From: Flaccisagitta enflata
Taxonomy: Eukaryota; Chaetognatha; Sagittoidea; Aphragmophora
Direction: 5' to 3'
Assembly: GCA_965153355.1 (NCBI GenBank)
Contig: OZ231126.1
Span: 22,506,001 to 22,570,000 of the forward strand
DNA: 64,000 nt
Position 1 is the stretch's first letter. The number at the start of each line of letters is the position of its first letter. The notes beneath the pieces are model-generated. The model was not told the origin of the DNA. It saw nothing but the letters and a program-made list of their open reading frames with translations, and ran no database searches. Shown here one piece after another: positions 1 through 11,294 of the stretch. Both the position numbers and the translations under genes were made by a program.

Positions 1-115
1 CGACTTTCGATGGGCGGTTCCAAAGAGTTAGCGAAGCCTGCGTCTACAACGCGGCAAAACAATTCAGCCAAGCCTCTGGGACCCCCTTCTACCCGTGGAT
101 GGGTATTGTGGGTAA

Positions 116-310
<195 letters not shown>

Positions 311-585
311 AGAGAGGAGAGAACGATCCAAGATTGTACCAAAACCATTGTACTATCGTTGAATAGAATAATCAAGTTATCATCGGAAAAAAGCTGTCAC
401 TTGACTAAAAGCCATTTTGATAAGAATGATCAAAAATGATAGCTGAGTCTCGCCCTATCTTATCTATTTCTCATTTTCCCTACTATGTTCCTTGTTTATA
501 TATGGCGTCGAGATACAAGGATAAATCTAGAATACATTTCAAGTGACAGTAAACTTGGAAGAACACATGCTTACAATTTACCAGG

Positions 586-904
586 CCTGTATATTCTTGA
601 GTTTTCCCCCCCCCCGGTGGGGGGGGGGAAAAAAATCAAAGGGTCTGGAGATGGGGAAGGAAATTAAAGGGGAGAAAAAGAGAAAAAAAGGAAATTTGGG
701 GAAAATATATCTTTTTACAGTACCAAATCATAAAACTCAATTAGTAAAACACAATTTAACACTATTTAAGCCTTAACTACATAGTTTTATTGCTATATGG
801 GGAAGAAAAACATGGATATAAAAACGCGACGCGACCCGGCGCGGGGAAGAAAATCAAAGGCAGGGGGGGGAAAAAATCAAAAGCGACTCAAGAATATACA
901 CCCC
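586..904. mobile_element. MITE-like element with C/G homopolymer core (family 3)
   Basis: The ends form an imperfect inverted repeat: TGTATATTCTTGAGT on the left and its complement ACTCAAGAATATACA on the right. Inside are a poly-C/poly-G hairpin at about 606-629 and the phrase 'GAAAATCAAA' repeated. A second copy with the same layout is at 18473-18726, and a weaker related stretch is at 39617-39800. No coding capacity is seen. Superfamily unknown. Confidence 0.55.
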
Positions 905-1658
905 TGCAATTTACTTTTATTTTTAATCAAGCCCACTGCACTGTTCTCGTCTACTGGTTTTTCAATATACAGATTTTAAGCAATTCTATTCTTAAGCACT
1001 CATAAAGGGCAAAAGATATGTCTCCACTATGTTAAACTAATTCATCATTGAGACTTTTATAGTTGCGGAAACAAGACTCTATAGGAGGGGGGCGTAGGGT
1101 TTTTTTGGACGCCCCCGCTCACCCGTCCGCGTCACTTGTTATTGTGGTTAAGCGTCTTGAAAATGAAGACATCAACTTCATTAACCAGTTATTACGACAA
1201 ATGTGATGACCGATAATTCTTTTTATTTTTATCATTGTATCTACCATGATTTAATTCTATGACCGCTGAATGACCTCGCTACATGCATTCAGCGGTTAAA
1301 CCCAGATTTACTTAAAAGTGTGTGTCTATTCATATGTTTTATAATTCAAAATTTCTGCCGAGTTGATTTTACGGTTGAGCTTTATGAATCGGAAGGAGGA
1401 GATTTGGTTAGGAAACGTCGTTCGACATTCGTCTCAAAACAATTTGACAGTCATGACTCTTTCTCGTTTTTTTCTCTTCTTTATTATCATTATGATATTG
1501 AGGTCGGTCTCAGCTGAACTATTTTTTTTTATCATCTCATTTATTCTTTTTTATTCTTTATCTTTTTTATTTGCCTTTTTTTGCGTGAGATAGACGGTCA
1601 TTACTTATTTTCATGTTATGATCTCTTTTTGTCATCTTTTCTTTATGGAAGTATGACA
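905..1658. other. Unassigned intergenic DNA with one perfect hairpin
   Basis: No gene is recognised. At 1262-1296 there is a perfect 11-bp stem, ACCGCTGAATG paired with CATTCAGCGGT, with a 13-nt loop. At about 1104-1132, 'CCCCGCTCACCCGTCCGCG' resembles the subterminal block of TH elements and may be an old fragment. Confidence 0.4.
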
Positions 1659-1785
1659 ACTGAATCAGCAGTATGACAATATTGATGAAACCAAGAGCAG
1701 TATGACAATATTGATGAGACCAAGAAGTCAGAGGTGTCTGTCTCTTCCTCTCTCTGTCTGACTGCCTGCCTGCTTGTCTGCCTGC

Positions 1786-1811
<26 letters not shown>
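1659..1811. repeat. Short tandem duplication followed by (CT)n
   Basis: The phrase AGTATGACAATATTGATGA occurs twice in tandem about 29 bp apart (about 1668-1722), followed by CT-rich sequence ending in a (CT)n run at 1784-1811. From 1812 to 2186 nothing recognisable is seen. Confidence 0.7.
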
Positions 1812-1816
<5 letters not shown>

Positions 1817-2312
1817 TCCACGCACGTCCCTCCCAACGTTCCGACCTCCTCCTGACTTTTGTTTGACATTCATTTTCAAAAATGAAAACTGCAAGAAATT
1901 CCTACGTAATAATGATAACCTTGTGAGGCCATGGAGAAGGGGGAAAATGCATCTAGAAATGTGATTACACATTGTAAATCGCACCAACATGTAGTAATAC
2001 TTTCAGAGATTTTTGTTGTCGATAAAAATGCAATTCATGGGGATAGATCAAGAAATTTTGTTTACTTCTCCCTTAAAATCGTTTCAGGAAAAACTCTCGA
2101 AGATCAGAGGTCTCAGTTGCACACATACAAACCTGATAACATGTGTTACACAATTCATGCAACTGAAACACTTGGAGTAGAACTATAACAAGGCCGGATA
2201 CACGGCTACCCTAGTCGCGTGCGGGTGGGAAGGAGCAGTGCTGGAGAAGGTCACTTGGGCATCTGGGCAGGGGTCGTATGCTCAAAAAGTTAAAAAACGC
2301 CGAAAAAGTAAA

Positions 2313-2800
2313 TAGTCACAAAAGCGTTAGATGGTCAGCGGTACCCGTTGCCCCTCAGTGAGTTCATGTGAGAGTGAGGTGGTTAGAGGGGCAGAGGCCC
2401 CGAAGGGGCCGATGACCTGTGCTGTTTTCATTGCAGCTGGGATGTGAGCCATGGGGCTGGGATTTAAGCCTGGAGGCTAGGATTTGAGCTTTGAGACTGG
2501 GATTTGAGCCTCGAGACTAGGATCTAAGCCTCGATACTGGCATTTGAGCCAGGAAACTGGGATTTGAGCCATGGGAATGGGATTTTAGTCTCGAGATTGG
2601 GATTTCACCCTCCAGACTGGGGTTGTAGCTTTGAGACTGGGATTGTAGCTTTGAGACTGAGATTTGAGCCTCAAGACTGGAATTTAAGCCTTGAGATGGG
2701 GTTTCAAGCCCAGGGGGGGGGGGGGACGCTGGAGGAGAAGGAGAAATTTCCCCCTATGTGAAGGCATAGGTCATCGGCCCCTTCGGGGCAACTGCCCAAT
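2313..2800 (+). mobile_element. GF1: GC-foldback element with minisatellite core
   Basis: The leader (2313-2395) begins with an AGTCACAAAAGCGTTAG hairpin. The left GC hairpin GGCCCCGAAGGGGCC is at about 2396-2410. The core is a degenerate 20-21 bp minisatellite built on 'GGGATTTGAGCCTCGAGACT' (2440-2712). The right half is the inverted complement of the left, with GGTCATCGGCCCC at 2770-2782, ending GGGGCAACTGCCC. The leader stem GCCCCT pairs with AGGGGC just before the left hairpin. Confidence 0.7.
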
Positions 2801-3238
2801 AATCGCAAAAGCGTTAGATGGTCAGCGGTACCCGTATGTACCCCTGTATGAGGGTGTGAGATGGTGAGAGGGGCAGCGGCCCCGAAGGAGCCGATGACCT
2901 ATGCTGTTTTTATTTGAGCCTGGAGGCTGGAATCGGGGCCTTGAAGCTGGGATTTGAGCTTAGAGGCAGGGATTTGAGCCTCTTGGCTGAGATTTGAGCC
3001 TCGAGACTGGGATTTGAGCCTCAAGGTTGGAATTGGAGCCTCAAGGCTGGGATTTGGGCCTTGAGGCTGGGATTTGGGCCTTGAGGCTGGGATTTGGGCC
3101 TTGAGGCTGGGATTTGGGTCTCGACGCTGAAAGCGGGAGGGGGTAAGAAGGAGAAGGAGAAGAAGGAGAAGAAGGTGGAGAAATTTGCCCTGTGTGAAAG
3201 CATGGGTCATCGGCCCCTTCGGGGCCGCTGCCCAAAAA
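2801..3238 (+). mobile_element. GF2: second GC-foldback element in direct tandem
   Basis: Starts TCGCAAAAGCGTTAGATGG directly after GF1 with no spacer. The left hairpin has one change (GGCCCCGAAGGAGCC). The minisatellite core is at 2917-3130, followed by a GGAGAAGGAGAAG stretch. The right hairpin is intact (CGGCCCCTTCGGGGCCGCTG, about 3211-3230), then CCCAAAAAG. Confidence 0.7.
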
Positions 3239-3239
3239 G

Positions 3240-3418
3240 GGGACCGACCGACCGACCGACCGACCGACCGACCGACCGACCGACCGACCGACCGACCGAC
3301 CGACCGACCGACCGACCGACCGACCGACCGACCGACCGACCGACCGACCGACCGACCGACCGACCGACCGACCGACCGACCGACCGACCGACCGACCGAC
3401 CGACCGACCGACCGACCA
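3240..3418. repeat. (GACC)n core of TH1
   Basis: About 44 uninterrupted GACC units next to the TH1 3' hairpin. The long reading frames (Thr-Asp-Arg-Pro or Ser-Val-Gly-Arg) are repeat translations, not genes. Confidence 0.95.
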
Positions 3419-3772
3419 ACATAGCAGGGTGTAGAGTCGCGAAGCACGCGACTTAAAAGTATACTTGTAGTTGGCCCAGTAACCTGAAATTGGAACTGTA
3501 GTAACCAAAAGGTGATGAGACACTTCAGCAAAAATTTCATCCTACTAGCCCTGATTAAATCAAAGTGTGCTTTTCATGGTTTTACTTTCTGTGTCACAGT
3601 GCCAAAAGTTATGGAACACATGCTAATTGTTCTATTTCGTGCTTGCCCTTAATATGACTTTTGTCAAACTCAATTGAAGCAAAAGGATCTGCTGTGGCTT
3701 CTGTGCCATTTTTTGCTTGACACACACGACTATGACAAATCGTGAGTGTGAACATGGATGAAAACGAAAATA

Positions 3773-4604
3773 CAGTGGACTACCGCATTTTCGTCACCTG
3801 ATTTAACGACATTTCGGATTTAACAGCCAAGTTCTTTTAGTCTCAAATTTTTACAGGCTTTTCCAATGTTAATTTTACTCAATTTAACAACACCTGATTT
3901 AACATCCAAACCTGATTTAAAGTCGCTATTCTTAAGTCCCATAGATGAACTTAACCTGATTTAGTGACATCAACCTCTCAATAGATAATTTTCTGAAACC
4001 TAGAATTTTTATTTTAATACTAATAGGTCTTAATATACTCTCATACATTTGTTAACAAAATGAGGAGGAAATAAGTAAGAAATAAACACATATATTTTGG
4101 AACAAGAACTGAAAAAAATGCATGAAGACCTCAACTCCTCTTTCACTTTCTTTTTTAGTTTTTCTTTCTGATGATGATTCTTAAGAATCTAGGAAAAATT
4201 GTTGTTTTTTGAAAGCTTGCACTGTAATTCTCCATCATAAAAAAAAACTTTTGGTCAAACATAAAAACATTTTACAAAAATGATGCCATATCATGAACTA
4301 AGAGGTTTGTAATCAATTTTGTTTTAAATAATTTGATATGAAATTTATTACATATGATATTCTCTAACATACAATTATGTTATTTTATTTCTAATACAAA
4401 ATGAGGATATTTTTTTACTTATGCGTTGGTTTGTTGTCCAGTTGCACAAAAACTATAGTAAATACATATACAAACATATGAAAGTATATTTCAAAACTAT
4501 CTGAAATAAATGCATCTAAAACTATGAATTCGATTTAACAACACTCGGATTTAACGACCAAAATTCTCTGGTCCCTTCAAGGTCGTTAAATCGGGTTCCC
4601 ACTG
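3773..4604 (+). mobile_element. Pogo/Tigger-like MITE, 832 bp
   Basis: Bounded by TA on both sides (3771-3772, 4605-4606). The ends are CAGTGGACTACCGC and GGGTTCCCACTG, giving a short CAGTGG inverted repeat. Several 'GATTTAACGACA' phrases follow the left end and 'TTTAACGACC' phrases precede the right. Two more copies lie at 40405-41154 and 61395-62476. The interior is AT-rich with no transposase frame. The TA duplication and CAGTG ends fit the pogo/Tigger branch of Tc1-mariner, by inference. Confidence 0.7.
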
Positions 4605-4880
4605 TACGTGCAAATCAGAGTCTCCATTAGCGTGTGTTTGCATGTAAAGGAGGGCGTGAAAAAAAACGAGCACTGGTCTTTGTGGGATTGTGTAAGATTC
4701 TTTTTTGTGTTTTCATGCCACTCTATCGGCTTCACCCTCTTTCTCTCTCCTATCCTATCTCCAGTTAGCCTTTTTTTAGCGTCTCCTTTATCATTCTTTA
4801 ACGGAGAAGTTTACGGTTTGATCGCGCAAATAAAGAAATCCTATCATGACATCGAGCTTGTTTATCGACTGTTCCAGTGT

Positions 4881-5091
<211 letters not shown>

Positions 5092-5375
5092 GACGGTCGT
5101 TTCCTGATTTTACTTCCACATTTACGGTTATGGTGATGAGGCAAAAGGCAGAAAAGGAAGAAACGCAACCGTCGAATGTTGCTGTGCCCCCCCCCCAGTG
5201 AGGCGTAGAAGGAAGTGGTAGGCGGATTCAATAGTGAGACAAGTGACACGGGGTAACAATATCGTTGCGGACGGGTTAACAGGGGCGTCCAACTCCTACG
5301 CAAACCCCTTGCCTTCCATACAGTATGAAACGAGGAAATAAAGGTAGAAATAGAAGAAAGTTCAGAAGAACAAGA

Positions 5376-5626
5376 ACAAAGAAGGCCGGATACACGGCCA
5401 TCAGTTGCGGACGGGTGGGCAGGGGCGGAAATGCAACTGTCCGCAACTAAAAATGTTCTAAAAACGCTTGTTTTTCCACTTTTCGACTCGTGCTGATGGA
5501 CGGATGGACGGACGGACGGACGGACGGACGGACGGACGGACGGACGGACGGACGGACGGACGGACGGACGGACGGACGGACGGACGGACGAAGCCTCTTA
5601 TAGAGTTGCGTGTCCGCAACTAAAAA
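5376..5626 (+). mobile_element. TH2: tag-hairpin element, AGTTGCGGAC variant
   Basis: 5' tag AGTTGCGGAC (5403-5412) is the perfect complement of hairpin right arm GTCCGCAACT (5612-5621). The hairpin is AGTTGCGTGTCCGCAACT (5604-5621). The core is (GGAC)n at 5500-5590. A second tag-complement, GTCCGCAACTAAAAA, occurs internally at 5439-5453, as if a 3' end had been copied early. The 5' start is slightly altered (AACAAAGAAGGCC). Confidence 0.75.
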
Positions 5627-5865
5627 CTTGAAATTGCAGAAGAAAGAAAGAAAAAAATAAAAGGAAAAATGAAAAAAAAAAAGAGGTAAAAGAAATGACG
5701 AAGCACCAGACTGATTACGATTACGATGACGGCGCTGCACTGATGACGATGATAAATCATTTGAACAGCTTTATCTCAACAGGGTGTGACAATAGTGAAA
5801 AGAAATTATTAAGTAATAACGAGCAGGTTATCAACAAGCCTATCTGGGCAACTCGATGCGTCATG

Positions 5866-6262
5866 ATTTTAAGTGCGTCCTCGCACTTCTTTAAGAGGTC
5901 ATGTCCGGCGGGAGGTTGGTCGGTCCGGCAAACGGCTGATTCTGACGTATTTCTTCATTCTTATCACCCTTAATGCCTTACCACATTCATTTTCATTCAT
6001 TCATTCATTCATTCATTCATTCATTCATTCATTCATTCATTCATTCATTCATTCATTCATTCATTCATTCATTCATTCATTCCTTTATTCATTCATTCAT
6101 TCATTCATTCATTCATTCATTCATTCATTCATTCATTCATTCATTCTTTCATTCATTCATTCATTCATTCATTCATTCATTCATTCATTCATTCATTCAT
6201 TCATTCAGGAAAAACGTTCATTCACAAATTTTTAATCAAGCGAGGCGCACTTACTGGCCATC
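5866..6262 (-). mobile_element. TH3: tag-hairpin element, AAGTGCG variant with (ATTC)n core
   Basis: On the minus strand it starts GGCCAGTAAGTGCGCC and ends in hairpin AAGTGCGAGGACGCACTT (plus-strand 5871-5888). The tag AAGTGCG (complement of 6246-6252) matches the hairpin arms. The core is about 210 bp of (GAAT)n/(ATTC)n (5990-6206). It is closely related to TH10 at 25997, which has the same tag and also carries (GAAT)n. Confidence 0.7.
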
Positions 6263-6864
6263 AATATAACTAGTTTACGTTTAAGATTATTTGTCAACCG
6301 CTTTTCAAGAAGTTACGTATCTGCCCCTTAGAAATAAGCAATCATTGAACTTCGTTTTCCTATAACCTTCGGCAAAAAATCAAAGCAATACAACAATGTT
6401 CCATCTAACCGCAAAATAACCCTCATAAACATGAAAACCGCTTCCTAACCAATATTCGCGTCATTTATGAAGACTCCTCAGACCAAAGAGACGTCTATAT
6501 CCATATTACATTTTCGGGTCCATGTCTGGGCACCATAATCGATAAATGGATATGGTTTTAGACTATAAGGCTTCCGTGGCTGAGAGGCGATCTTTCGACT
6601 TAGGCCCTCCGAGTTGCCGACCATCTCCGGCTTCATAAAGCCAGATGGCGCATTCATAATCGTTAAAAACTCGAGGGTCATTGACTCGCGGGGGCAACGT
6701 CGGCCGAGTGGTGGTAAGGTAGTTGGTGGTGAAGACGGTGGTAGAATGGTGGTGTATGGTGGAAGAGTTACAAGGAAGGATGTGTAAGCAGAGGTGGTGG
6801 TAGAGGTGGTTATGGGGGTTAAGGTTGAAGAGGTATTTGTCGCAGGGTGGGACAGGTGAACTAT
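6263..6864. other. Unassigned intergenic DNA
   Basis: No gene or repeat family is recognised. It contains a purine/GT-rich stretch (6716-6840) with repeated GGTGGT. Two short tRNA A-box-like words occur, but no B box. Confidence 0.3.
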
Positions 6865-6865
6865 C

Positions 6866-7040
6866 AAATACAGTATGTTTATTCTCAAATGAAACGAAAT
6901 ATGATGGCATAAATCCTAAATGAATTGAGTTAATCAAATTTTGAAAAAAAGTTCCTGAAAGAGTATGGTCTGGCAATTGTTTGTGCCAAGTCTTAGCCTT
7001 AGATCTCAATTAGTCTAGCTTCAATCCGCATTTAAAGCAA
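6866..7040 (+). repeat. Left arm of an inverted repeat flanking TH4
   Basis: Sequence from CAGTATGTTTATTCTCAAAT through CTAGCTTCAATCCGCATTT recurs inverted at about 9405-9597. The two arms enclose TH4, so either TH4 inserted into a foldback element or the arms belong to a larger composite. Confidence 0.65.
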
Positions 7041-7209
7041 AATTGTAAAAATCACAATATCACTTAATTTTCTTCTATTTTCAGTCAAAAAAAAATTGTT
7101 TTTTGAGATTTTTTAGTTAATTTGAACCAGTAAGCAAGAAAAACCTTATCTGCTATCAGAAATACCACATACATTGCCTGTTGAGATAAAGAATTACCAT
7201 TTTTGTTGA

Positions 7210-9356
7210 AACAAGGCCAACACCTATAAGTCGCGTGCAGGACAAAAATAACTGAACTGACCTGACTCCTTATTGTATCTTTTTATTGAAAATCAGACTT
7301 AAACGCAACCCAAAAAGACACAAACCAGACTCAAACCAGACTCAAACCAGACTCAACGGAGACTCAAACCAGAATTAAACCAGACCGAAACCAGACCTAA
7401 ATCAGACATAAATCAAACATAAACCAGACATAAACCAGATTTAAGCCAGACTCAAACCAGACTCAAACCAGACTCAAACCAGACTCAAACCAGACTCAAA
7501 CCAGGCTCAAACCAGGCTCAAACCAGGCTCAAACCAGGCTCAAACCAGAACCAAACCAGACTCAAACCAGACTCAAACCAGACTCAAACCAGAATTAAAC
7601 CAGACCAAAACCAGACCAAAACCAGACCTAAATCAGACCTAAATCAAACATAAACCAGACATAAACCAGACATAGACCAGACCTAAACCAGACCTAACCC
7701 AGACCTAAACCAGACATAAATCAGACATGAACCAGTCTTAAACCAGACTTAAACCAGACTTAAACCCGACTTAAACCAGACTTAAACCCATAAGGCAGAA
7801 AAGCCAATTGTTCTACTCATCATCTTCTTGTTAGCTAAGTATTGACCTTACTTCGATTTTCTAATTCGATTCTGGAAGATCTTGTAATACTTGTCATGTC
7901 CACCAATCCTGCAACACTATTTTCTTGCGTGAAATGATTTTAAAAATTTCATTCTCATTTGAATTTTCTTTCCTCTGAAGAAAGTCTATTAGTTAAATGG
8001 ACAGTAATCATCCCAGGAATCAGGCTGTTCAATCGAAATGATACTTATCATTAGTATCATTTAGACCAGCAGACTTAAACCATTAGATTTAAACCAGCAG
8101 ACTTAAACCAGCAGACTTAAACCAGCAGATTCAAACCAGCAGACTGTAACCAGCAGATTTAACCCATTAGATTTAAACCAGCTGACTTAAACCAGCAGAT
8201 TTAAAACCAGCAGATTTAAACCATGAAGACTTTACCATCAGACTTTACCAGCAGACTTTAACCAGTGAGATCAACTGCAGACTTGAACCAGCAGACTTCT
8301 GAAACCATGCACTTCAACAGCAGACTTTAACCAAAATGACCAAAATGACCAAAATGACCAAAATGACCAAAATGACCAAAATGACCAAATGACCAAAATG
8401 ACCAAATATCAAAATGACAAAAATGACCAAAATGACCAAAATGACCAAATGACCAAATGACCTAAATGATCAATACAAATAACAAAATGACCAAATGACC
8501 AGAATGACCAAAATGATCAAAATGACAAAAGTTAGATCAAACAATTGGAAATGACCAGAAAGACTAGAAATGACCTCTTTAAAAAATGACCAAATGACCA
8601 AAATGATCAAAATGATCAAAATGACCAAAAGATCAAATAACTAAAATGACCAGAAATGACCAGAACACCAAAAAATAACCAAACATCAAAATGACCAAAA
8701 ATGACCAAAAATGACCAACAATGACCAAAATGAATTCAAAATGACTAAAAATGGATCAAGGACTCAAAATGACCCAAAATGACCAAAAATGACCAAATTG
8801 ACCAAACAACTAAAAATCACCAAAATGATTCAAATGACTAAAAATCAAAGATGACCAAAAATGACCAAAAATGACCAAAAATGATCAAAAATGATTAAAA
8901 ATACTAAAGGATCAAATGATCTGCTGATTGTAAGTGACTCAGTAACACCTGATCAGTTGACAAAGATCAGCAAACACTTGTAACACCAGTTGGATTGGGG
9001 AAGATCGTAAAACATCAAGATCAAAATGATTAAACATTTCAAAAGCGACTAAAGCGATTTAATACTGAAGATCAAATGATCAAATACCACGTTGATCGAA
9101 GACTACAATAATCTCTTAATGATCAAAATATCAAATATCAAATAGATTGTTATCAATGATCAAAGATCGTTGACTAGCAAACATCATCGTTGATCAAAAG
9201 ATTAAATGATTAAGGATCTTGGCAAAGACTAAAGCACCACAATAAAATAAAAATGGATGAGGTTAATTTGACTTTACCCAGCACCTGGTAGTGCAGACCG
9301 AGGACCACCACACTGGAGGCGGCTGCAGAGCCGCGTGGCACGCGACATAGCAAAAT
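7210..9356 (+). mobile_element. TH4: long tag-hairpin element with three minisatellite blocks
   Basis: Starts AACAAGGCCAACACCTATA, then the tag AGTCGCGTGC (7229-7238). It ends in a hairpin (9330-9346) whose right arm GCACGCGAC is the complement of the tag (9 of 10). The core has an 11-bp repeat AGACTCAAACC (7320-7790), a 14-bp repeat AGACTTAAACCAGC (8060-8290), and a 9-10 bp repeat AATGACCAAA (8333-8900) that decays to 9240. TH6 is a second copy in the opposite orientation with the same three blocks in the same order. Confidence 0.7.
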
Positions 9357-9404
9357 TTAAAAATGTCATCTTTTGTCTCCCGTGGGAAATAGTAACAAAT
9401 AATA

Positions 9405-9597
9405 ATTCATGTTTTATCTTCAAATGCAGATTGAAGCTAAACTATTTGACCCCAAAGGCTAAGATTTTCCACAAATAAAGGCCAGATATTACTCTTTCAG
9501 GAACTTTTTTCGGAATTTGATTATCTCAATTTGTTTTGGATTTATGCTGTCATCTTTCGTTTCATTTGAGAATAAACATACTGTATAAGCTGGAGAT
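9405..9597 (-). repeat. Right arm of the inverted repeat flanking TH4
   Basis: Its reverse complement matches 6866-7040, including CAGTATGTTTATTCTCAAAT and AAAGTTCCTGAAAGAGTA, with scattered mismatches. Confidence 0.65.
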
Positions 9598-9679
9598 GAT
9601 GAGTTTAGATGTTTGGGGTGGTAAAGTCGGAAGACGCTTAAGTAGTTGTGGTGGTAGTTTTGATGTGAGAAGCATGGGT

Positions 9680-10288
<609 letters not shown>

Positions 10289-10324
10289 ACCTACGGACTG
10301 AGTCTTCTCGTGTGTCGAATTTGG

Positions 10325-10545
10325 CGCTTAACATGTGACACATATGGAGAGACTGACGGACGAACAAACCGATAAAACGTCATAGTAGCAAAAGAGGCTC
10401 TCAAAAAAGTTTTGTCTCTCATTTGATTCAGTATAGGCCAAACATCAGCCGAGAAACGCGGTTTTTGCACAAGGGTAACGGACAGACGTAGTAGAAGATT
10501 GATACCCTGCCTAAGTAGGTTTTGCTTGAAGTTGAAGGGGTAGCA
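10325..10545 (+). mobile_element. Decayed TH-related element (AGATGCG subgroup)
   Basis: Shares ACATGTGACA...ATGGAGAGACTGACGGACG and GAGAAACGCGGTTTTTGC with TH8 at 15303-15440 but lacks a recognisable 3' hairpin. No gene is seen in the following AT-rich 285 bases. Confidence 0.5.
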
Positions 10546-10825
10546 GTTGGGTGCTTCACATAGCAAAAGTTGATTATTTTTTTTCTTCCTCTTTACCCAA
10601 TGTGGAATGGTCAATTTTAGGACTCTTACCATTTTTCTTTATCAAAAATCGTTCATCTTCCGTTTTTTAGAAAATTGTTTTTGAGAGCCTAATTTGTATA
10701 TTACAGTGGGATAAACAAACATGCTGATCTTCTTTGAATAAGCTTTTACAAATTTCTGCTCTGTAAAGAATTGTTAATCTACCTTATCGCAAGCTCTTTT
10801 GTGATTTATGCTCTGATATCTCAAT

Positions 10826-11053
10826 TTATTAGTCGCGTGCTACGCGACTCTACACCCCGCTTTGTCGGTCTGTCCGTCCGTCCGTCGGTCCGCCGGTCCG
10901 CTGGCTGCCGGTCGCCGGTTCGTCCGTCGGTCCGCTACGCCACTTTTTTTTTTTTTTGCGGTTTACCTCTGATTGCTGCCTAAATGATCTGGTGACCTAC
11001 CTTCGCTCCTGCCCACCCGCACGCGATCAGGCAGCAGCATCCTGGGCCTTGCT
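10826..11053 (-). mobile_element. TH5: tag-hairpin element
   Basis: Plus-strand hairpin AGTCGCGTGCTACGCGACT (10831-10849) is followed by TACACCCCGCTTTGTC, a degenerate (GGTC/GTCC) core, and the subterminal block CTGCCCACCCGCACGCGAT (about 11009-11027). It ends GGGCCTTGCTT. The tag matches the hairpin at 8 of 10 positions. Confidence 0.7.
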
Positions 11054-11294
11054 TTTATAAAATTGGGAAATCTGAAGAAACTTTAAGGCCAAAACAAAAA
11101 CAAAAGATGAAGGAATTTTGAAAAAAAGAAAACGGTCATCTTCATATTTTTTTCACTCTATATTGTATCAATGACATAAAAAAAAATCCAATTTTTTGCT
11201 ATATGAAGCGCCCAAATCCCTCGTAGTGACCGCAATTCTTAACTGTATCATCGGCCCTAGACACCATACGGCCGAAGTTATGAAGGAGGAATAA

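Larger units (their letters stand above)
2187..3458 (+). mobile_element. TH1: tag-hairpin element carrying two nested GF elements
   Basis: Starts AACAAGGCCGGATACACGG and ends in hairpin AGTCGCGAAGCACGCGACT (3435-3453) followed by TAAAAG. The 5' tag AGTCGCGTGC (2213-2222) is the exact reverse complement of the hairpin right arm GCACGCGACT (3444-3453). The usual body (CTCAAAAAG...CGCCGAAAAAGTAAA) is interrupted at about 2313 by two GF elements in tandem. The body resumes at 3239 with the (GACC)n core (to 3418). This shows TH as the older host and GF as nested cargo. The architecture matches Helentron-type non-autonomous elements; that assignment is inference. Confidence 0.75.

Noticed and set aside
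3240-3418. Possible CRISPR-like or regularly spaced array
   Set aside because: Uniform tetranucleotide with no spacers. Eukaryotic microsatellite.
4164-4205. CTGATGA followed by a stem and GAAA, considered as a second hammerhead
   Set aside because: Stem II does not join GAAA cleanly and no stem III plus cleavage triplet follows.
6600-6730. tRNA A-box-like words (GGCCGAGTGG, TGGCTGAGAGG)
   Set aside because: No B box (GGTTCGANTCC) at suitable spacing and no cloverleaf could be drawn, so no tRNA or tRNA-derived SINE is called.
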